Shown in pieces: positions 63,039 through 64,000 of a DNA stretch of 64,000 nucleotides. Each line of letters begins with the position of its first letter. The first letter of the stretch is position 1. The stretch is from the NCBI RefSeq assembly GCF_000219625.1, contig NC_018214.1:992001-1056000 (forward strand), read 5' to 3'. Position numbers and translations under genes: made by a program. Below the pieces are notes generated by a model that saw nothing but the letters and a program-made list of their open reading frames with translations, was not told the origin of the DNA and searched no databases. Origin of the DNA: Zymoseptoria tritici IPO323. Lineage: Eukaryota > Ascomycota > Dothideomycetes > Mycosphaerellales > Mycosphaerellaceae.

Positions 63039-64000
63039 TACCCAGGCGTGGACGAGGCGCTTCTTGGAGATATGAGATGGGATTGTTCTTTGACGATGTG
63101 ATGAATTTATGATACCTTGGAATCGGCGACCTACAGACGCTTTTGCAATCACACTTTGCGTTTCAATGCTGTTCAACAGTTGACTTGATATCTGTGCTCT
63201 ACCTGTCGTGCGTCCGTCGATTTCACATGTCAGCATGTGAAATAGTTCCACGACGTCAAAGGTACCTCATCAACACCCTCAGTCACCTTTCCTCCGTCAT
63301 CGCCGAGACCAGGCGAAGGCCTGGAGTCATCGATGTCTTCCCCTTCTCATGACTTAGTGTCTCTCGTTTCAACTTGCCTCACATTCGGCAGAATACATGA
63401 ATGAAGGGACGAAGAGTCGAGACACAGGGTCATCCGTCAGGACATTTTTACCTCATGGAAAAAAGAAGGACCAAATCGATGCGTCGTGCGACCACACACG
63501 ACACAGCATACACATCGGCAGGTTCGAGGCTGAGCTGCAAGCAGGTTGGCGAGAGATGCCCCGAGGGAGAGTGATCGTGCGTCTCGTCTACGTCTTGTCT
63601 CGTCTGCTGACTGAGGGTTGACATGTGGTCACTGATGGAATTCTTACTGTGTATGCGGCGAGTTCGGGAGGGTGGTGGTCGTTTGGGGGATCGAGTATTG
63701 ATTGCCTATTGTGTCTGCCTGGCTGCTTACATGTTCTTCATCAAGCAGAAGGTGGCTTGGTTGATTGTGGATGCGGTACTTCGAAACCGGTACTTGGTCC
63801 TCCAGAAGAGTGGACTGCCAGGATCGAGGGGATCGCCGGAAGGGATGCGGTGTGCGTGACACTGCAGAGGAGTAGACCTACCTTTCATGTGCGCACCGCA
63901 CTGTCGTCTCTGTGCCTGCTTTGACCGTCGTCCTGTCCAGCCAGAGGGTTTGTGTATACCTATGCCATGATGAGGAGATGACACGACGAATCTGAAGGAT
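63039..64000. other. Right window edge, no gene recognised
   Basis: 3' flank of KHA1. Plus-strand frames at 63623-63924 are Gly/Cys-rich or hydrophobic in alternative frames and might be an exon of a gene continuing beyond the window, but no domain or complete splice set supports one. Confidence 0.35.

Noticed and set aside
63623..63924. Right-edge frames as an exon of a secreted or membrane protein
   Set aside because: Two overlapping frames are equally open and neither has a start, domain or splice set that decides between them.

Overview
The window is nuclear DNA of a filamentous ascomycete. It has single genes with their own promoters on both strands and many short spliceosomal introns (mostly 50-107 bp) with GT..AG ends and CTRAY-type branch points. 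The families are typical of Pezizomycotina: glycogenin with a long tail, a TeaR-like CaaX protein, DUF3632, DUF1857, DUF7704, a fungal STAND N-terminal domain, and ENA and KHA1 cation transporters. The style fits Dothideomycetes (Mycosphaerellales-like), but that placement is inference. No rRNA, tRNA or CRISPR was recognised. Exon boundaries were worked out by hand from splice signals and frame continuity; family names come from memory of family signatures, without any database search.

Region 1-4.6 kb looks accessory and decayed: a frameshifted C2H2 zinc-finger relic, a 3' fragment of a BBE-type FAD oxidoreductase, a DUF3632 gene whose start is unresolved, and an orphan STAND/NLR N-terminal domain with no NACHT or repeat region. 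Region 4.6-23 kb is mostly conserved: glycogenin, a GPI-anchored Cys-rich surface protein with a 15-nt microexon, a TeaR-like polarity protein, a membrane-anchored MycE-like methyltransferase divergent from an MFS_5 molybdate-type transporter, a Fkh2-like FHA/forkhead regulator and a bHLH regulator.

Region 24-37 kb holds an M20 amidohydrolase, a 6-Cys secreted protein, a DUF1857 protein, a dual-start glutaredoxin, an ENA-type Na+ ATPase, an unrecognised candidate gene and a DUF7704 membrane protein. Region 38-49 kb has an F-box/WD40 protein whose frame stays open for 309 codons past its TAG, a large TM/coiled-coil/Cys-rich protein, a triple-KH RNA-binding protein and a Yippee protein.

Region 49.7-55.9 kb is the most unusual part: a MITE-like 230-bp element, a 10-cysteine secreted effector-like peptide, a second Cys-rich exon pair, a microexon-rich spliced transcript, and a porphobilinogen deaminase (HEM3) copy broken by an out-of-frame internal deletion. 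Region 56-63 kb returns to housekeeping: a NIPA-type Mg2+ transporter, V-ATPase subunit E and a KHA1 K+/H+ antiporter. Several genes serve ion homeostasis (ENA, KHA1, NIPA, V-ATPase, molybdate-type carrier), but nothing in the sequence shows they are co-regulated.
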